Positions 26,601 through 34,056 of a stretch of 35,378 nt of DNA are shown here, piece after piece. Made by a program: the position numbers and the translations under genes. The stretch is taken from NCBI GenBank assembly GCA_964534355.1, contig CAZHNZ010000032.1:1-35378 (forward strand). Reading direction: 5' to 3'. Each line of letters begins with the position of its first letter. Position 1 is the first letter of the stretch. Source of the DNA: CAXXIC01 sp964534355. Its GTDB lineage: Bacteria; Bacteroidota; Bacteroidia; Bacteroidales; UBA7332. Under the pieces are notes generated by a model. That model saw nothing but the letters and a program-made list of their open reading frames with translations, ran no database searches and had not been told where the DNA came from.

Positions 26601-29600
26601 GCTTTTAAGGGAGGGGTATCTCAAACGCAAATTAGACGTGAATGTCCCTTTTTTCTGAAGCAACTTCACTAAACCAATTCGCTCTTTAAAAAGCTGAGCT
26701 AAACTTTTTTCAGCATCCAGAGAGATTGTATAGGGTAACCAACCCGACCAATAGTGATTGGATTCTTTGGCTATTAAGCCCAATCCGGGAGGTACTAAAC
26801 CAATAGTCCCTTCCGACTTTCCACTTAAACGAAGCATAAATGAGGCTGCAAATACAGTTACAATCTCCAGGAAGCTACATTCTGGACACTGTTTCTTTAT
26901 TCGTTCAACCAACGAAGTCGGAATTCGAAGCCACTCATTGTCAACAAAATCCTCCATCAAATCTGAAACAAACGGCACTGTCAGAAACTCACTGCTCCTC
27001 AGCCGACACTTCCAAAAAGATTCATATTTTATCCAACGATCAAAATAATCAGACAGGAGATTCAAATAATCATTTTCCGGACGGGATATCCTGATACCCG
27101 GCACAAAAAAAGCATCCAAATCTATCTCATTTCCACTTGTATCATAAAGTTGCTTAATAACCACGCAACCATCCAAACAGCCAAATGCCCACTGATCTTT
27201 GTAACGAAAAACAGAACCTTCGTTTTCAAAATTCCCCTTTAGTGGTTCTGATTGAGAAAGAAAATAGACATTGCCATTTATTAATAGAGCGGGCAATAAA
27301 AACTCATTATCAAAATGCTCACCAAAATTACAGGCCCGCAACATTAACCGAATATTATCCACAGGGTTATGCCAATCAATAAAACCAACAGATCTGGTTC
27401 TGTCTGACAAACCATAATAAGTTCGTTTTGACAAATCCTGTTTGTAAGAGGTCAAATTTCCGGCCAATATTTTATCGAGCAAAAGAGTGAAGCTTCTCAC
27501 CGCCGCCTCGAAACAACGGGAATTAAGTGTGAAAGCAGAATCACCAGTCTTGATAACGACTTTCTCCTGCACAAAAATATCACCGGCATCAATTTCATCA
27601 ACCACTTCATGCCACGATACAGCATGCGATTTTTCATTATTCAAAATAGCCTGATTCGTAGCATACATACCCGCGTAACGAGGCAGAGGCGAATCGTGAT
27701 AATTTATAGCATGTCTGCGTGCCAGAGATGTAAACTCTTTTTTGAGAATAAACCCATTATTGATACTAAAAATATAATCCACCGGTCTGAAAACCGATAA
27801 ATCCTTCAGACTTGTATAGAAAGGTAAAGATAATTTTTTAACCCAATCAATCAATGTTATATCCGATGATACAACAGAATGTACCGTAAAACCTTTTTGC
27901 TGCAAAGTTTCAACACACTGCATAAGCAAAGAGCCATCGCCAACAACAATGCAGGAACGGTACAAGTCCGGCTGAACAACCGATTCCAGTTTTAACAGCA
28001 AATCATCCGTTGTTAATTCAGCAGATCCCCGAACATACTCATCCAGGGTCAGGTTGATTCCTGCCGATAACCTGTTTACAAACTCTTCATCAAACAGGGC
28101 ACAATCATACTCAAGCCAAAGTTCATACAAGTTGTCTCGCTTTTCTGCATTGAGCATCAAATCGATCTTACATGAATCATTCCCGATTTCCCGTTGAGTC
28201 ATCTCTGCAGCACCAAAATCGCCATCGTTATGCGGCCAGTTCTGCATAACAAAGATGGCCTGATAAACAGGATGCACACCTTTTTCCGCATTAAATTTCA
28301 ACGATTTTACAATCTCCCCAAAAGGTGTGCAAGCATGAGAAAAAGCCTGAATTGCATTTTCGTTGCATTGCGAAAAAAGCTCACTTAACGACTCTTTAGC
28401 GGTTAATCTGGTGCGTAACGCAACCATATTTGTATAATACCCGATTAAATGCTCGAGCATTGGGTGCTTTCTGTTGGCAAATGGAGTACCTACCACAATA
28501 TCCCGCTGACCTGATATTTCAGCCAAAACCAACTGATAGGCACTCAGAAAAACGACAAAAGGAGTAACTCCGGATGCAAGAGCCAAAGCGTCCAACTGTT
28601 CTGACAATCCATCACTGATTGTCCACCAATATCGCTTACCGTTTTTCCCGGCCTCAGCCCGAATGGCTTTTTTCTTATATGGCAGCATCAGCTTTGCAGG
28701 TATACCCGCCAAAGCATTTTGCCAATAAGACAACTCTGTACTTAAAATCTCTGCGGAAAAATTATCGTTCATCCAGACAGCATAATCGCCGGATCGGTAA
28801 GAGGGCTTATCTACCACCCTATCCAGATAATGCATTCTCCACGCAGACATAAACAGTTGCAAAGACCAACCATCAAAAATTATGTGATGAATAGCCATCA
28901 ACAATCTGCGTTCTGTCGTTGAATAACGTACCAACCGGAAAGAGAAAAGGGGAAGCTGATCCAAAGAAAACAATTTATTGCCATTCTCCTGAGCCAACGC
29001 CCTGTATTTCAACTCTTTTTCTTCTGAGTTATAGTCTGACAAATCATCATAAGGAATTTCAAAGAGACAATTGTCATGAATCAGTTGTACAGGACGACCC
29101 TCTCCTATCGGAAATGTAGAACGAAAGATCTCCTCCCGGGCAATCGTCTGCCGCAAAGAGTCAAGCCATTTATCGACATCAATATCTCCTTTCAGGGTAA
29201 ATTCAACCTGTATATTGTGCGTCAACCCCGTAGAATCCAACGAATGCAATACCCACATTTCATTTTGTGCCGGGGTCAGCGGAAACTCTTTTCGATCACC
29301 GGACGAAACAACATTATACTCTGAAAATGGTATAGCATCCGGCAAGGCATTCCCTACCCAACGACTCATATCCGACAAAGTCATTCCTCCATAAAACTCT
29401 TTGAGAGGAATTTCGCATCCCAGTTGTCTGATCACTGCTGTTATCACCTGCACCGCTTTGAGCGAATGACCACCTGCTGCAAAGAAATCCTCATCGTCCC
29501 GTATTGCATTTCTACCCAATACGGTTTTCCAAATATTGTAAATTTTCTCATCTACATCCGATTGAGGGACAAATTGCTTATCCACTCTATTTTGTGCCAA

Positions 29601-31157
29601 AGCAGAGATAGGTGGCAGAGCCTTTCTGTCTACTTTTCCATTGTCTGTCAATGGGAAAGTGCGACACAACACCCACTCAGACGGAATCATATACGGTGGC
29701 AGATAACGGCACAGTGTACCGTTCATATTTGTAACAAACTCATCATCAGGCAATATAAATTGTGTTGATGCCTCATCGGCAAACTGATAGGGCACCAGGT
29801 AGGCCACCAGACAATCATCTCCGTGCCGGTCTTTGGCAAAGAGCACAGTACACTCTTTTATCAATGAATTTTGCAACAGGGCATATTCTATCTCGCCCAC
29901 CTCGATACGCAAACCACGTAGCTTTACCTGAAAATCCCGTCGACCAACAAAATCGAAGAGTCCATTTTCTAACTGGCGACCAATATCACCGGTTCTGTAC
30001 ATGGTACCACTACCCCGAATTGTATCCGGAACAAACATCTCGGCGGTCAGCTCCGGCCGGTTCAAATAACCTGCACCTACTCCTGCTCCACCGATACATA
30101 TTTCACCCTCTTGTCCGGGTTCAACCGGATTTAGATTTTCGTCTAAAATATAGATATAATCGTTATCTACCGCCTCGCCAATGGGTAATTTGGTATATTT
30201 TTCGTGAGGATCACATAGATACGTAGTAGCATATACCGTTGTTTCGGTAGGCCCGTACACATTTATCAACTTCACACGATCGCCATCAAGCAGAGAATAA
30301 AAGCGCTCAACCAAGGCAACCGGTAGCACCTCACCACCTACAGAGATCCACTTCAGAGAAGATAATTTTTGTTTGTGAGCCACCGTTTCGTAATAATCGA
30401 GAAATGAGCTCAACATAGATGGCACAAAGAAAAGGAAGCTGATAGCCTCTTGCTCAATCAGTTGAACAAGTCTGGCTGGATCTTTTTCGTCACCGGGGTT
30501 AGCCACACAAAGTGTGCCCCCCATCAACAGCCAGCCAAAAAGCTCCCAAACAGAGCCATCAAATGTATAAGGTGATTTCAAAAGAACAACATCACCACTG
30601 GCAATCGGGTATCTATCCTGAATATATTCCACTAAATTCACCACCGAATGATGTGCTATCACTACACCTTTGGGTTTACCGGTTGAACCGCTGGTAAATA
30701 AAATATATGCACTATCTTCGGGTTGAACACTATCAACGTAATAATCAGCCAAAGCAGAAATATCAATATCCGGAACAACAGGTACAAAACCCAGCTCCGT
30801 GACAAGATCAACATATTCGTTTGTTGTCACCACACAGTTTACAGCAGCATCCTCATAAACAGACCGGATGCGTTCCACCGGATGAGAAGGATCTACCGGC
30901 ACATATACAGCTCCCCTTTGCAGTGTACCAAAAATACCGACTACCATTTCCGCAGATCGGTCGAGACACATACCCACATGCTCACCAGCTTTTACACCGG
31001 CCTTCTCCAACTGAGACGCAAAGTGCACCGCAGCAGCATAAAACTGTCGATATGTGTAGCTGTAACCATCACCCTTTACCGCAATTTGATCGGGATAAAG
31101 CCCTGTGACACGTTTCAACAAAGATGAAATACTTTGATCTTTATTATTTATTATCAT
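23670..31157 (-). CDS. Two-module NRPS with embedded formyltransferase and thioesterase
   Basis: 2495 residues, no signal peptide. Domains in order: A1 ~10-515 (FTSGSTGKPKG at 154, YGPTETT at 301); PCP1 ~535-605 (GGHSL, Ser565); condensation ~625-1045 with intact HHIIFDG at 757-763; formyltransferase ~1068-1350 with INYHDSPLPRYAG and IDAGD, giving Asn1152, His1154 and Asp1190 at the same spacing as the catalytic set of Met-tRNA formyltransferase; partial condensation-like domain ~1370-1590 without HHxxxDG; A2 ~1610-2110 (YTSGSSGKPKG at 1760); PCP2 ~2150-2215 (SGFDS, Ser2180); thioesterase ~2238-2490 with GYSFGG (Ser2311), Asp2339 and His2471. The ATG overlaps the aminotransferase stop as ATGA. 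Predicted product: a two-residue peptide, probably formylated, released by hydrolysis or cyclisation. Pocket residues read as DGWFSGVVYK (A1, near aliphatic codes) and DAEDIGTVVK (A2, near a lysine code); these are weak predictions. No epimerase, reductase, MbtH or exporter was seen. Confidence 0.93.
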   Translation of the reverse strand: MIINNKDQSISSLLKRVTGLYPDQIAVKGDGYSYTYRQFYAAAVHFASQLEKAGVKAGEHVGMCLDRSAEMVVGIFGTLQRGAVYVPVDPSHPVERIRSVYEDAAVNCVVTTNEYVDLVTELGFVPVVPDIDISALADYYVDSVQPEDSAYILFTSGSTGKPKGVVIAHHSVVNLVEYIQDRYPIASGDVVLLKSPYTFDGSVWELFGWLLMGGTLCVANPGDEKDPARLVQLIEQEAISFLFFVPSMLSSFLDYYETVAHKQKLSSLKWISVGGEVLPVALVERFYSLLDGDRVKLINVYGPTETTVYATTYLCDPHEKYTKLPIGEAVDNDYIYILDENLNPVEPGQEGEICIGGAGVGAGYLNRPELTAEMFVPDTIRGSGTMYRTGDIGRQLENGLFDFVGRRDFQVKLRGLRIEVGEIEYALLQNSLIKECTVLFAKDRHGDDCLVAYLVPYQFADEASTQFILPDDEFVTNMNGTLCRYLPPYMIPSEWVLCRTFPLTDNGKVDRKALPPISALAQNRVDKQFVPQSDVDEKIYNIWKTVLGRNAIRDDEDFFAAGGHSLKAVQVITAVIRQLGCEIPLKEFYGGMTLSDMSRWVGNALPDAIPFSEYNVVSSGDRKEFPLTPAQNEMWVLHSLDSTGLTHNIQVEFTLKGDIDVDKWLDSLRQTIAREEIFRSTFPIGEGRPVQLIHDNCLFEIPYDDLSDYNSEEKELKYRALAQENGNKLFSLDQLPLFSFRLVRYSTTERRLLMAIHHIIFDGWSLQLFMSAWRMHYLDRVVDKPSYRSGDYAVWMNDNFSAEILSTELSYWQNALAGIPAKLMLPYKKKAIRAEAGKNGKRYWWTISDGLSEQLDALALASGVTPFVVFLSAYQLVLAEISGQRDIVVGTPFANRKHPMLEHLIGYYTNMVALRTRLTAKESLSELFSQCNENAIQAFSHACTPFGEIVKSLKFNAEKGVHPVYQAIFVMQNWPHNDGDFGAAEMTQREIGNDSCKIDLMLNAEKRDNLYELWLEYDCALFDEEFVNRLSAGINLTLDEYVRGSAELTTDDLLLKLESVVQPDLYRSCIVVGDGSLLMQCVETLQQKGFTVHSVVSSDITLIDWVKKLSLPFYTSLKDLSVFRPVDYIFSINNGFILKKEFTSLARRHAINYHDSPLPRYAGMYATNQAILNNEKSHAVSWHEVVDEIDAGDIFVQEKVVIKTGDSAFTLNSRCFEAAVRSFTLLLDKILAGNLTSYKQDLSKRTYYGLSDRTRSVGFIDWHNPVDNIRLMLRACNFGEHFDNEFLLPALLINGNVYFLSQSEPLKGNFENEGSVFRYKDQWAFGCLDGCVVIKQLYDTSGNEIDLDAFFVPGIRISRPENDYLNLLSDYFDRWIKYESFWKCRLRSSEFLTVPFVSDLMEDFVDNEWLRIPTSLVERIKKQCPECSFLEIVTVFAASFMLRLSGKSEGTIGLVPPGLGLIAKESNHYWSGWLPYTISLDAEKSLAQLFKERIGLVKLLQKKGTFTSNLRLRYPSLKSEAELTPFIYVINKGEELIIPDEKANYVIFEVSDNAVRIKGLSRQVVDSFISVIIHILTSSDHKSGDLAIYSSPLQSLYQEKLCEPVCMPVVFDNVITQFDTISSQFGDRLALFDQGISLSYTQFRREVLLMTAELRKNGINEGNVVAINLGRGNLYFVSLMAALGCGACFVPIDPTLPVDRQVYIAQDSGADIVLHEGNVIWTDFKSIDVIRSIQIIRDSERVPDITLYKPSEKDLAYIIYTSGSSGKPKGVKISHGALANFISGALGLYNITCEDRILQFSNLGFDASIEEIFSAFCSGASLYLRNEKMLSPLDLMQFSVENKITIWDLPTAFWRQVISISETEGQFAENSLRLVIIGGEAVTLADFDVWKNSKPAHRLFNTYGPTETTVVALAHELKSSDVYTSVGVPIGKPLPGYTIQIVDLYNQPLPSGVIGELQIAGRSIADGYVRADKKQSEVFGQITDMRGCVLKAYKTGDLVVADANGVVYYMGRRDAQVKIRGFRIEPGEIETNIRRLEEVEDCAVVAFAKKSGEKSLAAFITSTSKSEPDYGLIKEKLFALMPSYMVPEIIESVESVPLTFNGKVDKIKLQLKAERLSAAKSGFAEDSVEFISMLNSFAETLEQEPAVKEISVYLLELVRKLADDHTIMPGDDLMYSGFDSLKFIRLIVALEKDYGVRISISDIYNNHTINKLSNLIAEYKPQPTSNSIVCLRKGKTGEVPLFLIWGAGQYVFEFNDLLTRLNEDTPVYVLQAPIVEGVVRIPDTVEELSAHYIAEIEKVISTKSIFLAGYSFGGFMVYEMAKQLSVSDRLRVEKLLILDTSAHFVQYRGQYKWHYSTVVGRAKMWWFITRNPINQYRTIKKTIEEKLLIHRIKKQMKAEVEAGVREQLELEFNDFLHAWAAVRIKMYIMEKANVHICLLTSESHLKFGGLYLGWKKYATLGVDPYYVHAFHADLFLEENIDQLAGWINSHILSAK

Positions 31158-32494
31158 GCTTTAAATTGTTCCTGAATAAATCCCTTTTGCAAATGATTAT
31201 CCGCAAAAAGCTTAAGTCTCTCCTCCAAAACAGGATACTGCTCATCGCGGATAAATGAAACACATGCCCGCAACCCCTCCTGATGACTACCTGTTGTAGC
31301 CAACGAGATGGCGCTAATGCCATAATATATTAATTCACGCATCAACTGACCTCCTGTCATTCCGGGATAGGCCACCGTGAAATAAAACCCATCCGCTATT
31401 TCATCCTGCAAATCTTTATCATATACTATACGAAAACCATTTCGCAGAAAGATTGCCTTCATAATATGTGCTCTACGCCCATACTCTTTTACGTCAGCAA
31501 TAAAAGGGAAAATACCATCCGATGCAGCCTTAAACATGGCTGCCAATGCATATTGTGCAGAATGACTAACGCCCGATGATATAGCATATAAAGCCCTGTG
31601 CACAAAAACTGTACCGAAAGTTCCACCACCATATCTCCGGGTTAGTCCGTCAAAAGTCCGGTGATACAATTTGGGTGAAATGGCGACGATGCCAATACGC
31701 TGCCCGGCATAACTAAACACCTTTGATCCCGAAATAAGCAATACATAGTTATCTGTATATCTGGCCACAGAAGGCTGAAAAGGGGGAACAAAAGGCTCAC
31801 CCATATCCTGCCTGAAATCCATAGCAAAGTAGGCTAAATCTTCCAGAACGATTGCATCATAGCGTGTTGCCAGAGTGCCAATTATTTTTAATTCTTCCTC
31901 TTTCAGGCAAACCCAGCTTGGGTTATTCGGATTCGAGTAGATAATTGCGGCTATATTGTTATTCTTCAAATAGCTTTCGAGCTTTTCTTCCAGTTTTGGC
32001 CCGCGATAATCATATACATCGAACGACTCAAACTTATAGCCTAATACTGTAATCTGCTGTTTCTGAACCGGAAAACCCGGATCTATAAATAATATCGTAT
32101 CTTTTTGGTGATCCAATTGCCCGCAGACCAGAAAAGATGTAAACGTTCCCTGCATCGACCCTACCACCGGAATAACCGACTCGGGTGTTAAATCCACATC
32201 AACAAAAGCCCGGATAAACCGGGCGCCTTCTGACTTCAGAGCTGGCAACCCATCAATAACCGGATAAACCGAGGCCACACCATTCTCTAATGCCTCTATT
32301 TCTGCTTCAACTCCAATGGAAGAAGCCGGTAGCCCGGGCACCCCCATTTCCATACGTACAAAAGGAACACCACTCTCTCTTTCAATTTGTGAGGCGATTG
32401 CCACAACTTCTCGAATAGTTGCTTTTCCAAAATCAACCAGATTGAACTGATCGATCACTTCGTCGGCAATTTTTTTGTCTATAGGTGTTTTCAT
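31154..32494 (-). CDS. PLP-dependent class I/II aminotransferase
   Basis: 446 residues, fold type I. PLP landmarks: SNPNNPSW at 187-194, LEDLAYFAMD with Asp219 and Tyr222, SGSKVFSYAGQRIG with the Schiff-base Lys258 and Arg266. The N-terminal part (VPFVRMEMGVPGLPAS) matches a family common in Bacteroidales outside peptide clusters, so its native substrate is unclear. It is the first gene of the operon and its TGA overlaps the NRPS ATG by four bases, a tight coupling. It may therefore supply or modify an amino acid building block (inference). A -7 box TATATTTG lies 33 bp upstream. Confidence 0.9.
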   Translation of the reverse strand: MKTPIDKKIADEVIDQFNLVDFGKATIREVVAIASQIERESGVPFVRMEMGVPGLPASSIGVEAEIEALENGVASVYPVIDGLPALKSEGARFIRAFVDVDLTPESVIPVVGSMQGTFTSFLVCGQLDHQKDTILFIDPGFPVQKQQITVLGYKFESFDVYDYRGPKLEEKLESYLKNNNIAAIIYSNPNNPSWVCLKEEELKIIGTLATRYDAIVLEDLAYFAMDFRQDMGEPFVPPFQPSVARYTDNYVLLISGSKVFSYAGQRIGIVAISPKLYHRTFDGLTRRYGGGTFGTVFVHRALYAISSGVSHSAQYALAAMFKAASDGIFPFIADVKEYGRRAHIMKAIFLRNGFRIVYDKDLQDEIADGFYFTVAYPGMTGGQLMRELIYYGISAISLATTGSHQEGLRACVSFIRDEQYPVLEERLKLFADNHLQKGFIQEQFKA

Positions 32495-32526
32495 TGTTAT
32501 TCAGAATCATTGATAATGCTATGTTG

Positions 32527-32534
32527 CAAATATA
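32527..32534 (-). promoter_or_regulatory. -7 box of the NRPS operon
   Basis: TATATTTG on the minus strand, a full match to TAnnTTTG, with an A/T-rich stretch upstream but only a weak -33 (TGTT). The leader before the aminotransferase ATG would be about 25 nt. Confidence 0.55.
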
Positions 32535-32831
32535 CTAATTAATGTGGATATTATTAACACTTTAAGGTTTTTTCTGTCAAAAATCATTTAAATGTCCGTA
32601 AAATAGGCAAAATGCCCCCTGTTTTTCCCCTGTCTGATTCTAACAAAAATAACAGAAAAAGGAGAGAAAACACGATGGCATTGTACTGCATTTTCGCCAA
32701 TGGGCAAAATCATGTCGCAATCGGATAACAATTCAATATAAAAATACCTAAATCAGGCACTATAAAGGCCGTTTTAAGTTAAATATAGGGACGCAACCTG
32801 TATGCCGACGAGTAAATCTCTTTTTTATATG

Positions 32832-32839
32832 TAACTTTG
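32832..32839 (+). promoter_or_regulatory. -7 box of the nitronate-monooxygenase-like gene
   Basis: TAACTTTG, a full match to TAnnTTTG, 24 nt before the ATG. No clear TTTG at -33. Confidence 0.5.
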
Positions 32840-32863
32840 CTTGGTTTTATATAATATGGATTT

Positions 32864-33961
32864 ATGAACACATTAAAAATTGGAAATCTTACCGCCAGAG
32901 TACCCATTATTCAGGGTGGAATGGGTGTTGGAATTTCTTTATCCGGCCTGGCTTCAGCTGTGGCCAATGAAGGTGGTGTAGGCGTTATTTCGTGCGCCGG
33001 ACTGGGTTTAATCTACCGCAACTCCGCCAAAGATTACATGGAAGCCTGCATCTGCGGACTGAAAGAAGAGATCAGAAAAGCAAAAGAAAAAACATCGGGT
33101 ATTGTCGGTGTGAATATCATGATGGCACTCACCAACTTCGGTGATATGGTAAAAACAGCAATTGCTGAAAAAGCAGATGTTATTTTCGCCGGCGCCGGCT
33201 TACCTTTGGATTTACCCAAATTCAGAACCCCCGACTGTACGACCAAACTGGTTCCAATCGTTTCATCTGCCCGCGCGGCGAAACTGATTTGTGAAAAATG
33301 GAAAAGTCTGTACGACTATTTACCTGATATGGTAGTAGTTGAGGGACCTAAAGCAGGTGGTCATCTTGGCTTCAAAAACGACCAGATCAACAACCCCGAG
33401 TACTCTCTTGAGCACCTCATCCCTGAAGTAGTTAAAGAGGTAGCTGTATTTGAGGCTAAATATGGTCAGGAGATTCCTGTTGTAGCTGCCGGGGGCATTT
33501 ACACCGGCGAAGACATGTACAAAATCATGGAGATGGGTGCAAAGGGTGTGCAGATTGCCAGCCGTTTTGTGACCACACACGAGTGCGATGCCGACATAAA
33601 ATTCAAAGAGTCGTACGTCAGAGCCGAAGAGAATGATGTAGAAATCATTCAAAGCCCGGTAGGTATGCCGGGGCGTGCGCTCAAAAACGGCTTTCTGGAA
33701 AAAGTAAAGGCCGGACTAACCGTCCCCAAATCGTGTCCATACCAATGTTTGCGCACCTGCGACTACAAAAAAAGCCCATACTGCATCATCGTAGCTCTTT
33801 ACAATGCCTACAGAGGCAATATGGATAATGGTTATGCATTTGCAGGCAGCAACGCTTATCTGGCACCCAAAATCATTTCGGTAAAAGAGACGATCAACGA
33901 TCTGGTTACCCGTTTCGAAAAAGCAAAAGACGACGCCATTCAAAAGCTAAAAGGCATCTGA
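32864..33961 (+). CDS. FMN-dependent nitronate monooxygenase-like / FabK-like oxidoreductase
   Basis: 365 residues, TIM-barrel flavoprotein of the NPD/nitronate monooxygenase family. Landmarks: VPIIQGGMGVGISLSGLASA at the start, VGVNIMMA, DVIFAGAGLPLDLP, VEGPKAGGHLG with His167 at the usual catalytic position, VVAAGGIYTGEDMYKIMEMG and GVQIASRF for the FMN phosphate. After the barrel there is a cysteine cluster C-x3-C-x3-C-x7-C (Cys291, 295, 299, 307), not part of classical enzymes of this family. Members may oxidise nitronates, reduce enoyl-ACP (FabK) or act on other substrates; the sequence does not decide. It diverges from the NRPS operon and ends at a strong hairpin. Confidence 0.85.
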   Translation: MNTLKIGNLTARVPIIQGGMGVGISLSGLASAVANEGGVGVISCAGLGLIYRNSAKDYMEACICGLKEEIRKAKEKTSGIVGVNIMMALTNFGDMVKTAIAEKADVIFAGAGLPLDLPKFRTPDCTTKLVPIVSSARAAKLICEKWKSLYDYLPDMVVVEGPKAGGHLGFKNDQINNPEYSLEHLIPEVVKEVAVFEAKYGQEIPVVAAGGIYTGEDMYKIMEMGAKGVQIASRFVTTHECDADIKFKESYVRAEENDVEIIQSPVGMPGRALKNGFLEKVKAGLTVPKSCPYQCLRTCDYKKSPYCIIVALYNAYRGNMDNGYAFAGSNAYLAPKIISVKETINDLVTRFEKAKDDAIQKLKGI

Positions 33962-33981
33962 TATTATCTTACAAACACAAT

Positions 33982-34034
33982 AAAGTCGCAAAAACGCCTA
34001 ATGCAGTCCCCTGCACCGGGTGTTTTGCGACTTT
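33982..34034. terminator. Bidirectional terminator
   Basis: Arms 33982-33993 and 34023-34034 (AAAGTCGCAAAA with its complement) pair perfectly over 12 bp. An inner hairpin TGCAG/CTGCA lies at 34002-34015, and a T-rich tail follows at 34035-34047. It lies between two convergent genes. Confidence 0.88.
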
Positions 34035-34056
34035 GTCGTTTTTATTACTTCAACGC

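Larger units (their letters stand above)
32495..32863. other. Intergenic region between divergent genes
   Basis: 369 bp without a credible long gene. It holds the -7 boxes for the NRPS operon (minus) and for the flavin enzyme (plus). In the middle is a 17-codon frame (32675-32728) with a GGAGAG 8 nt before its ATG; it is too short to call. The octamer GGCAAAAT occurs twice, near 32608 and 32703. No strong hairpin was seen. Confidence 0.6.

Noticed and set aside
24000..31130. Many plus-strand frames of 60-150 codons opposite the NRPS
   Set aside because: Translations are His/Arg/Tyr-rich with no family resemblance and no promoter; they are shadows of the NRPS.
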